Origin: Dechloromonas aromatica (nom. nud.)
Lineage (GTDB): Bacteria > Pseudomonadota > Gammaproteobacteria > Burkholderiales > Rhodocyclaceae
DNA length: 64,000 nucleotides
Direction of reading: 5' to 3'
Assembly: GCA_017848965.1 (NCBI GenBank)
Contig: JAFIHA010000052.1
Span: forward strand, 83,470-147,469
The notes beneath the pieces are model-generated. The model saw only the letters and a list, made by a program, of their open reading frames with translations. It ran no database searches and had not been told where the DNA came from. Below, piece by piece: positions 8,790-17,966 of this stretch; the first letter of the stretch is position 1; each line of letters begins with the position of its first letter. Made by a program: the position numbers and the translations under genes.

Positions 8790-10193
8790 ATGAATTTCGC
8801 AACTGAAAACCTCGTCTTCGACCCACAGATCATTCGCCGTTTCGACGTAAACGGCCCCCGCTACACCTCGTATCCCACTGCCGACCGCTTCGTCGAGGCT
8901 TTCGACGCCGAGGCTGCCGCTCTCTGGCTCAGCAAGCGCAACATCGGCGGGATCAGCCGACCGCTCTCATTATACTTCCACATCCCTTTCTGCAACACCA
9001 TCTGTTATTACTGCGCCTGCAACAAGATCATCACCAAGGATCACGGGCGCAGCGCCAAGTACCTGAAGTACCTGGGCAAGGAACTGGCGCTGCAGAGCGC
9101 CGCGCTGGAAGGCAGCGAAGGCGAGCATGAGGTGATCCAGCTGCACTGGGGCGGCGGCACGCCGACTTTCCTGTCGCACGACGAAATGCGCCAGTTGATG
9201 GCGGAAACCCGACGGCACTTCAAGCTGCTCGACGGCGGCGAGTATTCGATCGAAGTCGACCCGCGCAAGGTCGATACGGCCACCGTGGCGCTGCTCGGCG
9301 AACTGGGTTTCAACCGGATGAGCGTCGGCGTCCAGGATTTCGACGAGCGCGTGCAGGTCGCGGTCAACCGCGTGCAGACCGAGGAGGAAACGGCGAACGT
9401 GATCAGCGCGGCACGTGCCAACGGTTTCAAGTCGGTGTCGATCGACCTCATCTACGGTCTGCCCTTCCAGAGCGTGATGGGTTTCAACCGGACGCTGGAA
9501 CGCGTCCTGGCGATGGACCCGGACCGCCTGTCGATCTACAACTACGCGCACCTGCCGGGGCTGTTCAAGCCGCAGCGGCGGATTGCCGACGCCGACCTGC
9601 CGAATGCCGACACCAAGCTGCAGATCCTGGCGCTGGCGATCAAGAAGCTGACCGATGCCGGTTACGTCTTCATCGGCATGGACCATTTCGCCAAGCCCGA
9701 CGACGAGCTGGCGGTGGCGCAGCGCCAGGGGCGGCTGCACCGCAACTTCCAGGGCTATTCGACCTACGCCGACTGCGACATGCTGTCCTTCGGCATCTCG
9801 TCGATCAGCAAGGTCGGTCCGACCTACTACCAGAACGTCAAGACGCTCGACGAGTACTACGACCGGCTCGACGCGCCGATGCTGCCGGTGGTGCGCGGCA
9901 TCGAGCTGACCGCCGACGACATCCTGCGGCGTTCGATCATCCAGGCGCTGATGTGCCATTTCGAGCTGTCGATCGAAAGCATCGAGAGTTCGCACCTGAT
10001 CGACTTCCACAAGTATTTCGCGGCCGAGATCGAGGATCTGCGCGAGATGGAACGCGGCGGTCTGCTCAAGATCGAACGCGACTGGATCACCGTGCTGCCG
10101 CCGGGGCGCATGCTGGTCCGTGTCATCGCCATGGCCTTCGACCGCTACCTGCGCGCCGACCGGCAGCGGACGCGTTACTCCAAGGTGATCTGA
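8790..10193 (+). CDS. hemN: Oxygen-independent coproporphyrinogen III oxidase
   Basis: This 467-residue radical-SAM enzyme decarboxylates coproporphyrinogen III to protoporphyrinogen IX without oxygen. The cluster motif is F-C-N-T-I-C-Y-Y-C-A-C (C68, C72, C75, with C77), followed by the SAM-binding W-G-G-G-T-P-T. The N-terminal Y-T-S-Y-P-T-A-D-R-F is diagnostic for true HemN rather than HemW. The ATG at 8790 is preferred to an upstream TTG because it gives the normal HemN N-terminus. Its divergent position from fnr across an FNR box matches anaerobic induction of haem synthesis. Confidence 0.97.
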   Translation: MNFATENLVFDPQIIRRFDVNGPRYTSYPTADRFVEAFDAEAAALWLSKRNIGGISRPLSLYFHIPFCNTICYYCACNKIITKDHGRSAKYLKYLGKELALQSAALEGSEGEHEVIQLHWGGGTPTFLSHDEMRQLMAETRRHFKLLDGGEYSIEVDPRKVDTATVALLGELGFNRMSVGVQDFDERVQVAVNRVQTEEETANVISAARANGFKSVSIDLIYGLPFQSVMGFNRTLERVLAMDPDRLSIYNYAHLPGLFKPQRRIADADLPNADTKLQILALAIKKLTDAGYVFIGMDHFAKPDDELAVAQRQGRLHRNFQGYSTYADCDMLSFGISSISKVGPTYYQNVKTLDEYYDRLDAPMLPVVRGIELTADDILRRSIIQALMCHFELSIESIESSHLIDFHKYFAAEIEDLREMERGGLLKIERDWITVLPPGRMLVRVIAMAFDRYLRADRQRTRYSKVI

Positions 10194-10257
10194 GCGGCGT
10201 GTCAGGAAGGCCCGGGGCGGGTTACACTGCGGGCTTTCCTGTCGCAAGCCTTGCCCC

Positions 10258-10929
10258 ATGCCTGATTCCGGCTTCCTGGCGCTGTTTCTCGTTGGTCTGC
10301 TCGGTGGTGCGCACTGCGTCGGCATGTGCGGCGGCATCGTCGGCGCACTGGCGATGGGTAGTCCGGCCCGCTGGTCGATGCATCTTGCCTACAACGGCGG
10401 TCGCATCCTCTCCTATGCCATTGCCGGGGCAATTGCCGGGGCGCTCGGTGCCGCCGGACTGGGACTCGAAGGACAGGTGCCGGCGCGGCTGATCCTCTTC
10501 CTCTTCGCCAACCTGATGCTGGTCGCGCTCGGCCTCTACCTGATCGGCGTCACCCGGGCGCTGGCCTTCACCGAACGGCTCGGCCAGGCGCTGTGGCGGC
10601 GGTTGCAGCCGCTGACCCGGCGTTTCCTGCCGGCGACGCGGGTTGGCCAGGCGTTTCCGCTCGGTATGCTGTGGGGTTGGTTGCCCTGCGGCCTGGTCTA
10701 TAGCGCGTTGGCCAGTGCCTTGGCGGCCGGTTCGGCGCAGCGCGGCGCGCTACTGATGCTGGCCTTCGGTGCCGGCACCCTGCCCAATCTGCTGCTCGCC
10801 GGCATCTTGCTGGCGCGGCTCAATGAATTCGTGCGGCGGCCGGTGGTGCGCTGGACTTCCGGGCTGCTGGTGCTCGGTTTCGGCGTTTATGGCCTGCTGA
10901 GTTTGCCCTATCTGCTGGAAGCGAGCTGA
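10258..10929 (+). CDS. SafE/TauE-like (COG2836) membrane protein
   Basis: This 223-residue inner-membrane protein has about six hydrophobic helices. The N-terminal [11 protein letters not shown] motif, with two Cys, is typical of COG2836 proteins found beside cbb3 oxidase assembly and copper genes. A second motif, [11 protein letters not shown], resembles DsbD-like transmembrane proteins. The stop is 1 bp before the copA ATG, so the two are in one operon. A role in copper handling or cytochrome oxidase maturation is inferred from context. Confidence 0.85.
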   Translation: MPDSGFLALFLVGLLGGAHCVGMCGGIVGALAMGSPARWSMHLAYNGGRILSYAIAGAIAGALGAAGLGLEGQVPARLILFLFANLMLVALGLYLIGVTRALAFTERLGQALWRRLQPLTRRFLPATRVGQAFPLGMLWGWLPCGLVYSALASALAAGSAQRGALLMLAFGAGTLPNLLLAGILLARLNEFVRRPVVRWTSGLLVLGFGVYGLLSLPYLLEAS

Positions 10930-10930
10930 G

Positions 10931-13123
10931 ATGGAAAAGCAATCCGCCGAGCAGGTCGTCGAGTTCGCGATTGGTGGCATGACCTGCGCCGCCTGTTCGA
11001 CGCGCCTGGAAAAGGTGCTCAACCGGCAACCCGGGATGCAGGCCAACGTCAATCTCGCCGCCGAGCGTGCGCGCGTGCGCCTGAGCGGGGTCGGCGCCGA
11101 GGCGGTGATCGCCGTGGTGGCCAAGGCCGGCTTCAGTGCTGCCGTGGTCGATGCCGGGACGCGCGAGCGGGAAAAGGCCGAGAAACTGCGCACTTACCAG
11201 CGTGAGAGTCGGCGCTTCTGGATCGCTGTCGCGCTCAGTCTGCCGCTGGTCGGCCAGATGCTGTTCATGTTCGGCGAGCACGGCATGCACAACGAACTGC
11301 CGCGCTGGCTGCAGTTCGCGCTGGCGACGCCGGTGCAGTTCTGGATCGGCTGGCGTTTCTACGATGGCGCCTGGAAGGCGCTGCGCGGTGGCGGCGCCAA
11401 CATGGACGTGCTGGTCGCGCTCGGCACCAGCATGGCCTGGGGTTTCTCGACCGTCGTGACTTTCCTCGGCCTGAGCGAGCAGCACGTCTATTTCGAGGGC
11501 GGGGCGGCGGTGATCACCCTGGTCCTGCTCGGCAAGCTGCTCGAGGCGCGGGCCAAGGCAAGGACTTCGGAGGCGATCGAATCGCTGATCCGCCTGCGCC
11601 CGAAGACGGCGCGTGTCGAACGCGACGGCCAGTGGATCGAATTGCCGGTTGACGCGCTGATGCCGGGCGACGTCTTCCTGGTCCGTCCGGGCGAGAGCGT
11701 GCCGGTCGATGGCGAGGTGATCGACGGTGAGTCGAGCGTCGACGAGGCGATGCTCACCGGCGAGAGCATGCCGGTCGGCAAGCGCGCCGGCGACAAGGTT
11801 TTCGCGGCCACTGCCAACGCCAGCGGCAGTCTGCGTTGCCGCGCCACCGGCGTCGGCGAGCAGACGCTGCTCGCCGGCATCATCCGCCTGGTCGGCGAGG
11901 CGCAGGGCTCGAAGGCGCCGGTACAGCGCCTGGCCGACCGGATTTCCGGGATCTTCGTGCCGGTGGTGTGCAGCATCGCGCTGGTCACTTTTATCGGCTG
12001 GTGGTGGCAGGGGGGCGATTTCGCGACGGCGCTGGTCAATGCCGTCGCCGTCCTGGTCATCGCCTGTCCGTGCGCGCTCGGCCTGGCGACGCCGACGGCG
12101 ATCATGGTCGGCACCGGGCAAGGGGCGCGGGCCGGCATTCTGGTGCGCAATGCCGAGGCGCTCGAACGGGCCGAGAAGATCGCCGTGCTGGCGCTCGACA
12201 AGACCGGCACGCTGACCGCCGGCCAGCCGCAGGTGACCGATCTGCTGCCCTTCTGCATCGGCCGCGAGGCAGCGCTGCAACTGGCGGCGGCGCTCGAGCA
12301 CCATTCCGAACACCCGTTGGCGCGGGCGGTGATCGCCGCCGCCGACGGTCTCGAACTGCCGACGGTGAGCGGTTTTGCCGCGACGGCGGGACACGGCGTC
12401 GGCGGCGAGATCGGCGGCCGCCGTCTGCGTCTCGGGGCGCCCGGCTGGCTCGGACTGGCCGCCGACGGCGCGGTCGCGGCGCTGCAGGGCGCCGGCAAGA
12501 CGGTGATCGCGCTGGCCGAGATCGACGCCGACGAAAAAGTCGGACCTGTCCTGGCGCTGATCGCCATCGCCGATGCGCTGCGCCCGACCTCGCGCGAGGC
12601 GGTGGCCCGCCTGCGCCAGCGCGGCATCCGGGTGGTCATGCTGACCGGCGACAATCCGGCGACGGCGGCGGCGATCGCCGTCCAGGCCGGGATCGACGAA
12701 TTTCGCGCCGGCATCCTGCCGGGCGACAAGGCGGCCGCGGTCAACGCGCTGAAGGCGGACGGCGGGCTGGTGGCGATGGTCGGCGACGGCATCAACGACG
12801 CCCCGGCGCTGGCCGCCGCCGACGTCAGTTTCGCGATCGGCGCCGGGTCCGACGCGGCGATCGAGGCGGCCGACCTGACGCTGATCCGCAACGACCTGCT
12901 TGGCGTCGCCGACGCCATCGCGCTGTCGGCGGCGACCTAGGGCAAGATCCGGCAGAACCTGTTCTTTGCCTTCATCTACAACGTTCTCGGCATCCCGCTG
13001 GCGGCTTTCGGCTTCCTCAGCCCGGTGGTGGCGGGGGCGGCGATGGCGATGAGTTCGGTGTCGGTGGTTTCCAATTCGCTGCTGCTGCGGCGCTGGCGAC
13101 CGGAAGCCGGTCGGCGGCGTTGA
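10931..13123 (+). pseudogene. copA: Copper-exporting P1B-type ATPase interrupted by an in-frame TAG
   Basis: Residues 1-669 are an intact Cu(+)-ATPase up to the last helices. They include an N-terminal HMA domain with G-M-T-C-A-A-C (C19, C22), the actuator T-G-E-S, the transmembrane C-P-C (C379, C381), the phosphorylation site D423 in D-K-T-G-T, S-E-H-P-L-A and G-D-G-I-N-D. An amber codon at 12938-12940 then stops the frame. The same frame continues for 60 residues with perfect family sequence ([14 protein letters not shown], then [11 protein letters not shown]) to a natural TGA at 13121. The lost part carries transmembrane helices 7-8 with the Y-N and M-SS copper ligands, so the 669-residue product should not transport. 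The expected residue at the stop is probably Leu or Met. Confidence 0.85.
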
Positions 13124-13128
13124 CGGTG

Positions 13129-14811
13129 ATGGTCAAGCGGGAAACCGACCTCTTTCGCGCGACGATGGATGCGGCGCAGGTCGGCATCTTCGTCATGGCG
13201 CGGGGGCGCTTCCTCTACGTCAATCCTTACATGCGCAGCTTGTTCGGCTACGCCGAGGCGGATTTCATCGAGCGCCTCGGGCCCTATGATCTGGTCGTTG
13301 CCGAGCAGCACGAAAGGATCGCCGAACAACTGGCCAGGCGACCGGGCGGCGGCGCTGTCGAGACCACCGAGTTCACCGGCCGGCGCCAGGATGGTTCGCA
13401 GTTCACCATGTCGGTGCTCGGCATGCCTTCGCGCTTCAATGGCAGGGTGGTCGCCGTCGGCACCGTCATCGACATCAGCGACCGCAAGCAGGCCGAACAG
13501 CGCATCCGCGAGCTGGCCGATTTCGACGCCCTGACCGGCCTGCCCAACCGCCGCCTGCTGCACGACCGGATCGAGCAGATGCTTGCCGCCGCCGAGCGCG
13601 ACAAGCACGGCGCGGCGCTGCTCTTTCTCGACATCGACCATTTCAAGCGGGTCAACGACTCGCTCGGCCACAGCGTCGGTGACGACCTGCTGTGTGCGCT
13701 GGCGCAGCGCTACGTCAAGGTGGTGCGGCGGATCGACACACTGGCCCGCCTCGGCGGTGACGAGTTCATCATCCTGCTGCCCGAGGTGAATGCAGCGGCG
13801 GCGGCCGACGTCGCCCGTCGGCTGCTGGAGATCGCCGCCTCGCCGTTTTCGGTCGGCGGCCACGCGCTGACCGTCACCTCGTCGATCGGCATCGCCCTCT
13901 ATCCGCAGGACGGCAAGGACATCGACACCCTGCTCAAGAATGCAGACACGGCGATGTACAAGGCCAAGGAACTGGGACGCAACACCTTCCAGTTCTATTC
14001 CTCGGAAATGAACATGGCGACGCTCGAGCGCCTGATGATGGAAAGCAACCTGCGCCAGGCCTTGACCGAGGAGCAGTTCGTTCTTCACTACCAGCCGCTG
14101 GTCAGTCTGCAGAACGGAGAGATCGTCGGCGTCGAGGCGCTGATCCGCTGGTTGCATCCGACCCTGGGCACGATCATGCCCGACCGCTTCATCGCTGTTG
14201 CCGAGGATAGCGGGATGATCAACCCGATCGGCGACTGGGTCCTGTTCGAAGCCTGTCGTCAGGCCCAGGCCTGGATAGACGAAGGTCTGCAACTGCGGAC
14301 GATGGCGGTCAATGTGGCGCCGGTGCAGTTCCGCCAGGCTGGTTTCGTCGAGATGGTCGCCGGTGCGCTGAGCGCCACCGGGTTGGTCGCCGATTGTCTG
14401 GAACTCGAACTGACCGAGCGCACCGTGATGCACGATGCCGAATTCACCCTTGGCACCCTGTCGGCGTTGAAGCGCATGGGCGTCAGTCTGTCGCTCGACG
14501 ATTTCGGTACCGGCTATTCCTCGCTTGCCTACCTGAAGCGTTTCCCGGTCGGCAAGCTGAAGATCGACCGTTCCTTCGTCATGGACCTGGAAAGCGACGC
14601 CGACGACCAGGCGATCGCTTCGACCATCGTCAGCATGGGACGCAGCCTGCGCTTGACGGTACTGGCCGAAGGCGTGGAAACTGCCGAGCAACTGGCCTTG
14701 CTGCGCAAGATGGGTTGCGGCATGGTGCAGGGCTTTCACTACAGCCGACCGCTGGCCGCCGCCGAGATGACCGAATTGCTGCGCCGCCAGCCTTTTCTCC
14801 ACAGGGACTGA
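13129..14811 (+). CDS. PAS-GGDEF-EAL cyclic-di-GMP signalling protein
   Basis: This 560-residue protein starts at the ATG 5 bp after the natural copA terminus. A PAS domain (about residues 5-125) is followed by a GGDEF domain, with the intact active site L-G-G-D-E-F at about 208. The EAL domain follows, with V-E-A-L-I-R-W at about 335, D-D-F-G-T-G-Y-S-S-L at about 457 and E-G-V-E-T near the end. Both catalytic signatures look intact, so it may make and/or degrade cyclic di-GMP. No transmembrane segment is seen. Lying between copA and copZ in the same direction, it may respond to redox or metal signals (inference). Confidence 0.93.
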   Translation: MVKRETDLFRATMDAAQVGIFVMARGRFLYVNPYMRSLFGYAEADFIERLGPYDLVVAEQHERIAEQLARRPGGGAVETTEFTGRRQDGSQFTMSVLGMPSRFNGRVVAVGTVIDISDRKQAEQRIRELADFDALTGLPNRRLLHDRIEQMLAAAERDKHGAALLFLDIDHFKRVNDSLGHSVGDDLLCALAQRYVKVVRRIDTLARLGGDEFIILLPEVNAAAAADVARRLLEIAASPFSVGGHALTVTSSIGIALYPQDGKDIDTLLKNADTAMYKAKELGRNTFQFYSSEMNMATLERLMMESNLRQALTEEQFVLHYQPLVSLQNGEIVGVEALIRWLHPTLGTIMPDRFIAVAEDSGMINPIGDWVLFEACRQAQAWIDEGLQLRTMAVNVAPVQFRQAGFVEMVAGALSATGLVADCLELELTERTVMHDAEFTLGTLSALKRMGVSLSLDDFGTGYSSLAYLKRFPVGKLKIDRSFVMDLESDADDQAIASTIVSMGRSLRLTVLAEGVETAEQLALLRKMGCGMVQGFHYSRPLAAAEMTELLRRQPFLHRD

Positions 14812-14814
14812 AAC

Positions 14815-15021
14815 ATGGAAAACACCGAAATCCGGATCGGCGGCATGAGCTGCCAGGGCTGCGTCAAGAACATCACCGGCGTCCTCGGCGGCCTGCCCGG
14901 CGTCGCCTCGGCCGAGGTCTCGCTGGAAGCGGCGCAGGCGCGCGTCGTCTACGATCCGCAGCAAATCAGCCGGGCCGAACTGCTTGGCGCGATCGAAGAC
15001 GCTGGTTTCGACGCCGAATAA
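14815..15021 (+). CDS. copZ: CopZ-like copper chaperone (HMA domain)
   Basis: This 68-residue single heavy-metal-associated domain has the copper-binding loop G-M-S-C-Q-G-C near residue 10 and a full beta-alpha-beta-beta-alpha-beta length, ending G-F-D-A-E. It delivers Cu(I) to CopA-type ATPases. It begins 3 bp after the GGDEF-EAL stop. With the adjacent copA truncated, its partner may be elsewhere in the genome. Confidence 0.92.
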   Translation: MENTEIRIGGMSCQGCVKNITGVLGGLPGVASAEVSLEAAQARVVYDPQQISRAELLGAIEDAGFDAE

Positions 15022-15029
15022 TTCCGCCG

Positions 15030-15368
15030 ATGACGGCGCCATCGGAGACCGACTGTCTGTTGCTTGCCCGGGCCTTGCCCGTGGCCGACCTGCCGGTGAT
15101 TGACGGCCTTGTCGAGCCGGCACGGCTGCCGGCGCTGTTGCGCTGTTTCACCGGGGTCTATGAGGCCGAGTACGCCCCGCCGTCCGAACTGCTGGCGCGC
15201 CATGGCGAGCCCCCCGCGATCAGGGCGGCGATCATGGCGCACGCTGCCGGCACCGGCAGCGAGCCGTTGCTCCTCGTGCGCTTCTCGCACGCCCGCCTTG
15301 CCGATCTGCTGGCCATCCTCCTGCAGCAGGGGTTTGCCGGGTTTTCCCCGGTTTGTCGCCTGTCCTGA
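15030..15368 (+). CDS. Hypothetical protein, 112 aa
   Basis: The frame opens 8 bp after copZ and encodes a 112-residue Ala/Leu-rich, mostly helical protein (MTAPSETDCLLLARALPVAD). There is no signal peptide, membrane helix or motif I recognise, and a single Cys near the N-terminus and another near the C-terminus. The close spacing and matching codon use support a real last gene of the copper operon. The function is unknown. Confidence 0.6.
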   Translation: MTAPSETDCLLLARALPVADLPVIDGLVEPARLPALLRCFTGVYEAEYAPPSELLARHGEPPAIRAAIMAHAAGTGSEPLLLVRFSHARLADLLAILLQQGFAGFSPVCRLS

Positions 15369-15428
15369 TTCCTGGAATTCCTGTGCATGCTGTTTTACGA
15401 CTCTGTTACCACTTGTAACTGAACTGCA

Positions 15429-15447
15429 AATGCGATAGATTTGCATC
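15429..15447 (+). promoter_or_regulatory. Fur-box-like palindrome upstream of the Fiu-like receptor
   Basis: AATGCGATAGATTTGCATC resembles the AATGCGAATGATTCGCATT-type Fur site and lies inside the inverted repeat TGCAAAT-N7-ATTTGCA (15425-15445). It is about 135 bp upstream of the receptor GTG. Confidence 0.55.
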
Positions 15448-15454
15448 CGCGATT

Positions 15455-15485
15455 AAGCAAGCCAGCCTGAAGCCAGCCAGCTTTT
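15455..15485 (+). other. CCAGCC element 1 (5' leader of Fiu-like receptor)
   Basis: AAGCCAGCC at 15459 and AGCCAGCCAGC at 15471, in the sense strand, lie just downstream of the Fur-like box. This is the plus-strand member of the recurrent leader element described in the findings. Confidence 0.5.
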
Positions 15486-15580
15486 CCCCAACCTTTTGCC
15501 GTTGGGACGTCCTGGCCGCTTCCTCCTGCAGGCAGCTCTCGTCCGGACTTCCCGCTGCGGCATCGATCCAGGATACGAGA

Positions 15581-17914
15581 GTGAAAAGAAAAGCTCAGAA
15601 AATCAAGCTGCCGGCCAGTTTCCGGACCTTGCCCCAGACCCGTTCGGTGAAGAAGACCAGCATTGCGCTGGGAATTTCGACGACGATGCTGGCGCCGGTC
15701 GTGGCGTTTGCCGCCGAACCGGCGAGCGAAGCCGAAATGGCGCCGGTGACCGTCGTCGAACGCGTCATCGACCACAACCCCTATGCCGAACCGGATGCTC
15801 CGTACAAGGCACGCGTCTCCGGCGATGAGCGGCGCAAGCGGCCGTTGGCCGAGACACCGGCCAACATCAGCGTGCTGACCAAGACGCAGATCGAGGATTC
15901 GGGCTACACCGACCTGCGCGAAATCCTCGACGCGCAACCTGGCATCACGCTCGGTACCGGCGAGAACGGCAACGCCTTCGGCGACCGCTACATCATCCGC
16001 GGCCAGGAAGCGCGCAGCGATGTCTTCGTCGATGGTCTGCGCGACCCTGGCATGACCATCCGCGAGAGCTTCGCCGTCGAACAGGTGGAAATCTCCAAGG
16101 GGCCGAGTTCCAGCTTCGCCGGTCGCGGCACCGCTGGCGGCGCGATCAACTCGATCACCAAGCAGGCGACTACCGACTACGACTTCACCAAGCTGTCGGT
16201 CGGCCTGGGCACCGACGACCATCGTCGCGTCACCGTCGATACCAACTACGCGCTGACCGACAACGTCGCCGTCCGCGCCAACCTGCTTTACGGTTACGAG
16301 GAAGTTCCCGACCGCAGTCCGGCCGATCGTGAGCGCAAGGGCGTCGCGCTGTCCACGCTGATCAAGCCGAACGAGCGTTTCGACATCCTGCTCGACTACT
16401 ACGGCTTCCGCGGCGAGGACCGCCCCGACCTCGGCGCCTACCTCTACGGCGCCTTGCCCAACCGCAAGCCGTTCAAGGACGCGCCGGTCTATGCGCAGGA
16501 CGAGGACTTCCTGAAATCCGAGGTCGACACCTTCACTGCCCGGCTGAAGTACCGCTTCAACGACAATGTCCGCCTGACCAACGCGACGCGCTGGGGCAAG
16601 TCGGAAAACGGCTATGTCGCCACCGGCGCCAGCTATGCCAGCGACAGCAGCCTCAACCTGTCCACCCATCAGGGCTGGCAGGAAGTCGATTACTTCGCCA
16701 ACCAGACCAACCTCTTCGTCGATACCGTGATCGGTGGCATGAAGCACGAGTGGAACCTCGGCCTCGAATATACCGACCATTCGGTGCTCAACGGCGTCTA
16801 TCTGATGGATGGGGCGACCCGGGTCAACAACGTTCCGTTCAGCGCCGTCGACGGCGGCGTGTCCCGTGCCAACATCCGCAAGGGCGACTGGGACATCGAC
16901 TGGAACGTCAAGACGGTTTCCGCGTCGCTGATGGATACGGTCGATCTGACCGAGAAATGGACGGCCTTCGCCGGCGTCCGTTACGACCATTTCAAGTACG
17001 ACATGAAGGCGTTCTGGAACCACGACAGCAGCAATGCGACGCCCAACGTGCTGGGTCACTTCAAGTATTCCGATTCGCTGTGGAATGGCCATCTCGGGCT
17101 GACCTACAAGTTCCGTCCTGACGCCAACGTCTACCTGACCTATTCGACGGCCAGCGACGTCAACGGCGGCGAGTCCGATGTCGGTACCGGCAGCGGCTAC
17201 GGTGGCGTCGTCGTTCTACCCAACGGGACGAGCAACGGTTATATCGGCGCCTCGCCGGAAAAGACCGAGAACATCGAACTGGGCACCAAGTGGAACCTGC
17301 TCGGTGGCAAACTGCTGGCCACCGCCTCGCTGTTCCAGATCAGCAAGTCCGACGTCATGGAGGGCGCCGACTACGCGACGGTCGGCACCTTCAACACCGG
17401 CGAGAACCGCGTGCGTGGCATCGAGTTCGGTCTGGCCGGCAACCTGACCGACAAGCTGAGCGCCTTTGCCGGCGTCACCTTCATGGACTCGGAAGTGACC
17501 AAGTCGGCAAATCCGGAGAACAAGGGCAAGACCTTGAGCAACTTCGCCGACAAGACGGCGTCGGCGCAGTTGCGTTACCAGGCGACGCCGAAATTCGCCT
17601 TCGGGACGGCGGTCAAGTACGAGAGCAAGAAGTACGCGGGGCAGCCCGACACCGCGGCCGGCTACGTCACGGCGGCGCAGGTCGCCGCCGGCAGCCAGCC
17701 GGCGTCGAACCTCGGCGCCTACACCCAGCCGATCCCGGCCTACACGGTGTGGGACCTGTTCGCAGAATACCGGGTAACCAAGGCGGCCAAGTTGCGCCTG
17801 AACGTCGGCAACGTCTTCGACAAGGATTACTACCTTGCCGGCTACCGTTCGGGCTCCTTCCTCTACAAGGGCGATGCCCGCAACGCCAGGCTGACGCTCA
17901 ATTACGAGTTCTAA
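15581..17914 (+). CDS. TonB-dependent siderophore receptor, Fiu-like
   Basis: This 777-residue outer-membrane receptor starts with GTG behind AGGATACGAGAG and has an unusually long basic leader before the hydrophobic signal core (T-T-M-L-A-P-V-V-A-F-A-A). A TonB box (A-P-V-T-V-V-E) is followed by the catecholate-siderophore plug signature Y-I-I-R-G-Q-E-A-R-S-D-V-F-V-D-G and V-E-I-S-K-G-P-S-S. The C-terminus is L-N-Y-E-F. The downstream piuC homologue supports a Fiu/PiuA-type catecholate or simple-iron role. Regulation by Fur is suggested by the upstream palindrome. Confidence 0.9.
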   Translation: MKRKAQKIKLPASFRTLPQTRSVKKTSIALGISTTMLAPVVAFAAEPASEAEMAPVTVVERVIDHNPYAEPDAPYKARVSGDERRKRPLAETPANISVLTKTQIEDSGYTDLREILDAQPGITLGTGENGNAFGDRYIIRGQEARSDVFVDGLRDPGMTIRESFAVEQVEISKGPSSSFAGRGTAGGAINSITKQATTDYDFTKLSVGLGTDDHRRVTVDTNYALTDNVAVRANLLYGYEEVPDRSPADRERKGVALSTLIKPNERFDILLDYYGFRGEDRPDLGAYLYGALPNRKPFKDAPVYAQDEDFLKSEVDTFTARLKYRFNDNVRLTNATRWGKSENGYVATGASYASDSSLNLSTHQGWQEVDYFANQTNLFVDTVIGGMKHEWNLGLEYTDHSVLNGVYLMDGATRVNNVPFSAVDGGVSRANIRKGDWDIDWNVKTVSASLMDTVDLTEKWTAFAGVRYDHFKYDMKAFWNHDSSNATPNVLGHFKYSDSLWNGHLGLTYKFRPDANVYLTYSTASDVNGGESDVGTGSGYGGVVVLPNGTSNGYIGASPEKTENIELGTKWNLLGGKLLATASLFQISKSDVMEGADYATVGTFNTGENRVRGIEFGLAGNLTDKLSAFAGVTFMDSEVTKSANPENKGKTLSNFADKTASAQLRYQATPKFAFGTAVKYESKKYAGQPDTAAGYVTAAQVAAGSQPASNLGAYTQPIPAYTVWDLFAEYRVTKAAKLRLNVGNVFDKDYYLAGYRSGSFLYKGDARNARLTLNYEF

Positions 17915-17929
17915 ACCTGGGCAAAAGGA

Positions 17930-17958
17930 AACGGGCGAATCCTCCGGGTTCGCCCGTT
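17930..17958 (+). terminator. Intra-operon hairpin after the receptor
   Basis: A perfect ten-base-pair stem (AACGGGCGAA / TTCGCCCGTT) with a nine-base loop lies 16 bp after the receptor stop and 8 bp before the next ATG. There is no T tract. It may be a partial terminator or a 3'-end stabiliser that lowers downstream expression. Confidence 0.5.
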
Positions 17959-17966
17959 GGCATGCA

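Noticed and set aside
8970-10337. Long open frame antisense to hemN
   Set aside because: It is fully covered by hemN, which has all its motifs. The antisense product is rich in Arg, Asp and Val repeats without a fold signature.
12938-12940. TAG in copA as a pyrrolysine codon or designed read-through
   Set aside because: There is no sign of a pyrrolysine system or of a conserved read-through context, and copper ATPases have an ordinary residue there. A nonsense mutation or sequencing error is simpler.
11836-13128. Upstream in-frame extension of the GGDEF-EAL gene through copA
   Set aside because: The extension lies in a different frame over conserved copA sequence and is Arg/Gly-rich nonsense. 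The PAS domain begins right after the ATG at 13129.
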